Assembly: GCA_934700335.1 (NCBI GenBank)
Contig: CAKUXM010000002.1
Coordinates: 124,001 to 188,000 of the forward strand
DNA length: 64,000 bases
Source of the DNA: an uncultured Candidatus Melainabacteria bacterium
Lineage (GTDB): Bacteria > Cyanobacteriota > Vampirovibrionia > Gastranaerophilales > Gastranaerophilaceae
Reading direction: 5' to 3'
Position 1 is the stretch's first letter. Each line of letters starts with the position of its first letter. A program made the position numbers and the translations under genes. Below, piece after piece: positions 61,774 to 64,000 of the stretch. The notes beneath the pieces are model-generated. The model did no database searches and was not told the origin of the DNA. It saw nothing but the letters and a program-made list of their open reading frames with translations.

Positions 61774-62361
61774 TTAAACTGCATCTCTAGATACAACTTT
61801 ATCAATCATACCGTATTCAAGAGCTTCTTGAGGAGTCATGATGTAATCACGGTCTGTATCTTTTTCGATTTTCTTTAATGATTGTCCTGTGTTAGATGCT
61901 AAAATTTCATTTAATGATTTTTTAATTCTGATAATTTCAGCAGCTTGAATTTCGATATCAGTAGCTTGACCTTGAGCGCCACCTAAAGGTTGGTGAATTA
62001 AAACTCTTGAATGTGGTAAAGCTAATCTCTTACCTTTTGTACCGCTTGAAAGTAAGAAGGCACCCATTGAAGCAGCTTGACCTAAACAAATTGTTGAAAC
62101 GTCAGCTCTTATGTGTTGCATTGTATCGTAAATTGCGAAACCAGCTGTAACAGATCCCCCTGGAGAGTTGATGTATAACATGATATCTTTTTCTGGGTTT
62201 TCAGAATCTAATAACAATAATTGAGCAACGATTAAGTTTGCTACCATATCATCAATTGGAGTTCCTAAGAAGATGATTCTTTCTCTTAATAATCTTGAGA
62301 AGATATCAAAAGAGCGTTCACCTCTGCTTGATTGTTCTATTACTACTGGTACAAAACTCAT
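61774..62361 (-). CDS. clpP: ATP-dependent Clp protease proteolytic subunit ClpP
   Basis: A 195-residue serine peptidase forming the tetradecameric chamber. Catalytic Ser is in GQAASMGAFLL, His in PHSRVLIHQPLGG, and the Asp in KDTDRDYIM. IFLGTPIDDMVANLI and LYINSPGGSVTAGFAIYDTM precede. An AAGGAAAT ribosome site lies upstream. Confidence 0.97.
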   Translation of the reverse strand: MSFVPVVIEQSSRGERSFDIFSRLLRERIIFLGTPIDDMVANLIVAQLLLLDSENPEKDIMLYINSPGGSVTAGFAIYDTMQHIRADVSTICLGQAASMGAFLLSSGTKGKRLALPHSRVLIHQPLGGAQGQATDIEIQAAEIIRIKKSLNEILASNTGQSLKKIEKDTDRDYIMTPQEALEYGMIDKVVSRDAV

Positions 62362-62394
62362 TTTTATTTCCTTTCTATATAATATTATATTTAA

Positions 62395-63690
62395 TTAGTC
62401 TACATATTCTACTGTGTTATTTTCTGCCAAGAAATTAGCAACTTTTTCGTTGATAACTTGTTGAGATAATGAACTTAAGAAGCCTGGATTTTGAGATAAT
62501 TGTTTCATCAATGATGTTTTATCCATTTGGTAAGCGTTTTGCATTTTTTCTAATTTTGCTTCCATATCATTAGCTTCAACAGTTAATTTTTCTTCTGATG
62601 CAATTTTATCGATGATTAAAGAGTTTTTAATTCTTTTTTCAGCATCTTCTTTTAATTGGCTCATGATACCTTCTTCACCATATTGTTGAAGAGCTTGTTC
62701 ATAAGTAAAACCTTGCATTGCTAATTTTTGTTTGTATTCGTCTAACAAGTGATTGCATTCTCTTTCAATCATTGTTTCTGGAATTTCTAACTCAGTGTTT
62801 TCAATAACTTTGTCAAAAATAGCTTCGTCAGCTTTTGATTTATTTTGATCGTCTCTTGCTTTTTCAAGATATTTTTGAATATCAGCTTCTAAATCAGACA
62901 TTGTCTCAAATGGACCAACTTTTTTTGCAAATTCATCGTTCAATTCTGGAACAACTTTTTGTCTGATTTCGTGAAGTTTAATTTTAAATGTAGCAGGAGC
63001 ACCAGCTAATTTTTCTTCATGGTAATTTTCTGGAAATTTAACTTCGATATCAAATTCTTCTCCTGCATTATGACCAACTAATTGTTCAGCAAAACCAGGT
63101 ATAAAGCTTGAATTAGCAATATCTAATGTGTAATTTTTACCGGAACCGTTTTTAATTTGTTCACCGTTTACATAACCGACAAAATCGAATGTTACTAAGT
63201 CAGTAGCTTCTGATGGTCTATCTACAACAATTTCAGATGTAACAGCACGTTGTTTAATGTTATCCATTGCTTTATCAAAAGCATCTTCAGGGATTTTTTC
63301 TGATTCAACTTTTACTGTCATACCTTTGTATTCGCCTAATTTAACTTCAGGTCTTAATTCAATTGTAGCTTTGATTTTTAAATCTTCGCCAATATTGAAT
63401 TCGTAAGAATCAACACTTGGTTGAGTTACGATGTCATAATTATTTTCCTTAATAACTTCCTGGAAAACTCTTGGAAGCATTGATTCTAATGCTTCGTATT
63501 TAATTCTTTCTTTACCAACGTTTTGTTCAACGATAGGTCTTGGAGCTTTACCTCTTCTGAAACCTGGAATGTTGATGTGTTGTGAAATTCTTTGTACAGC
63601 TCTGTTATAAGCATCTACTGCTTCTTGTGCTGGAACTTCTATGTTTAATTTTACGATGTTTTTTTCTTGTTTTTCTACTTGTGTCTTCAT
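62395..63690 (-). CDS. tig: Trigger factor
   Basis: I place the start at ATG 63690 after AGGTGAGAG; GTG 63699 is in frame but lies within that ribosome site. The 431-residue ribosome-bound chaperone has the N-terminal ribosome-binding loop GFRRGKAPRPIVEQ, the central FKBP-like PPIase domain (about 150-245, TFDFVGYVNGEQI ... FPENYHEEKLAG) and a C-terminal helical domain. Leads the tig-clpP-clpX run. Confidence 0.96.
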   Translation of the reverse strand: MKTQVEKQEKNIVKLNIEVPAQEAVDAYNRAVQRISQHINIPGFRRGKAPRPIVEQNVGKERIKYEALESMLPRVFQEVIKENNYDIVTQPSVDSYEFNIGEDLKIKATIELRPEVKLGEYKGMTVKVESEKIPEDAFDKAMDNIKQRAVTSEIVVDRPSEATDLVTFDFVGYVNGEQIKNGSGKNYTLDIANSSFIPGFAEQLVGHNAGEEFDIEVKFPENYHEEKLAGAPATFKIKLHEIRQKVVPELNDEFAKKVGPFETMSDLEADIQKYLEKARDDQNKSKADEAIFDKVIENTELEIPETMIERECNHLLDEYKQKLAMQGFTYEQALQQYGEEGIMSQLKEDAEKRIKNSLIIDKIASEEKLTVEANDMEAKLEKMQNAYQMDKTSLMKQLSQNPGFLSSLSQQVINEKVANFLAENNTVEYVD

Positions 63691-63719
63691 ATCTCTCACC
63701 TATTAGTACTACTAGTTAA

Positions 63720-63747
63720 ATTATACCAAGTAAAGATTGATTGTAAA
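63720..63747 (-). promoter_or_regulatory. Sigma-70 promoter of tig
   Basis: Minus strand: TTTACA (63747-63742), 16 bases, TATAAT (63725-63720), about 30 bases upstream of the tig start. Confidence 0.6.
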
Positions 63748-63787
63748 GTAATTTTAAATTTTATGGTAACATGGTGTAGGTTAAATT

Positions 63788-64000
63788 ATGGAAAAATTAT
63801 TAGAAAACGCAAAAACTACGCATATTCTTTCAAAAGAAGAACTGGTACAGATACTTTCCGATGAAAGCATTAATGACTTTCTTTTCAAAATAGCCGATGA
63901 AGTTAGAAAAGAACATGTTGGAAATGAGGTTCATCTTAGAGGTTTAATTGAATTTTCAAACATCTGCAAATGTAATTGCAAATATTGCGGACTTAGAAAA
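63788..64000 (+). CDS. hydE: Partial [FeFe]-hydrogenase maturase HydE (radical SAM)
   Basis: The first 71 codons, running off the right edge. The N-terminal helix is followed by ADEVRKEHVGNEVHLRGLIE and FSNICKCNCKYCGLR, with a C-x3-C-x2-C radical-SAM cluster motif in the same setting as HydE. HydE helps build the non-protein ligands of the hydrogenase H-cluster. BioB or other radical-SAM proteins have similar starts, but LRGLIEFSNIC and YCGLR favour HydE. The ribosome site is weak (TAGG). Divergent from tig. Confidence 0.82.
   Translation, partial: MEKLLENAKTTHILSKEELVQILSDESINDFLFKIADEVRKEHVGNEVHLRGLIEFSNICKCNCKYCGLRK

Overview
The window is AT-rich (about one third G+C by eye) and densely coded, with AGGAG-type ribosome sites. 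It encodes LPS and outer-membrane functions (LptD/OstA-like protein, heptose kinase, O-antigen-ligase-type protein), flagellar rod proteins, a FliI-type ATPase and the start of an [FeFe]-hydrogenase maturase (HydE). This points to an anaerobic, diderm, gut-type bacterium. Together with several long proteins of no clear family, I infer a relative of the Gastranaerophilales (Melainabacteria/Vampirovibrionia). That placement is inference; no rRNA is present to confirm it.

Layout. 1-11 kb is an accessory-looking block holding four putative peptidases: one with a papain-like Cys signature, two paralogous zincins resembling the anthrax lethal-factor catalytic domain, and one EF-hand protein with HELTH. 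Among them lie tag, a hotdog thioesterase, a DUF374 acyltransferase and a membrane protein. A cobalamin riboswitch then leads a small unknown gene and a CobO/BtuR corrinoid adenosyltransferase with an unusual N-terminal extension. 11-31 kb mixes housekeeping genes (glyA, a WecA/MraY-family transferase that seems to start at ATT, relA/spoT, a formyltransferase, ribF, gdhA, and prfB with its programmed frameshift) with PilZ and TPR proteins and three large unknown proteins preceded by flagellar (sigma-28) type promoters. 31-35 kb has a REP-associated transposase, tRNA-Tyr, tRNA-Thr and a rod operon (two FlgF/G-type genes, flgB, flgC), also behind a sigma-28-like promoter.

35-50 kb carries rsmG, a NTPase-TPR protein, envelope genes (M23 endopeptidase, LptD-like protein, lytic transglycosylase), trxB, pgi, heptose kinase and an O-antigen-ligase-like gene. 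50-60 kb is a long minus-strand run, polA - unknown - fliI - NTF2-like - lspA - rluD-type - small membrane protein - yidC - queA. 60-64 kb has tig-clpP-clpX and the start of hydE.

The most interesting theme is a set of proteins sharing an N-terminal signature (G-[LP]-x-x-D-x-F-x-[KR], often with a nearby [IV]-[NS]-F-[TK]-G element) joined to unrelated downstream parts: two lethal-factor-like zincins, an HNH-like protein and an unknown riboswitch-controlled protein. I suggest this is a leader or targeting element on a family of effector-like proteins. In parallel, near-consensus sigma-28 promoters drive large non-flagellar proteins, which suggests that the flagellar regulon and export machinery have cargo beyond the filament.
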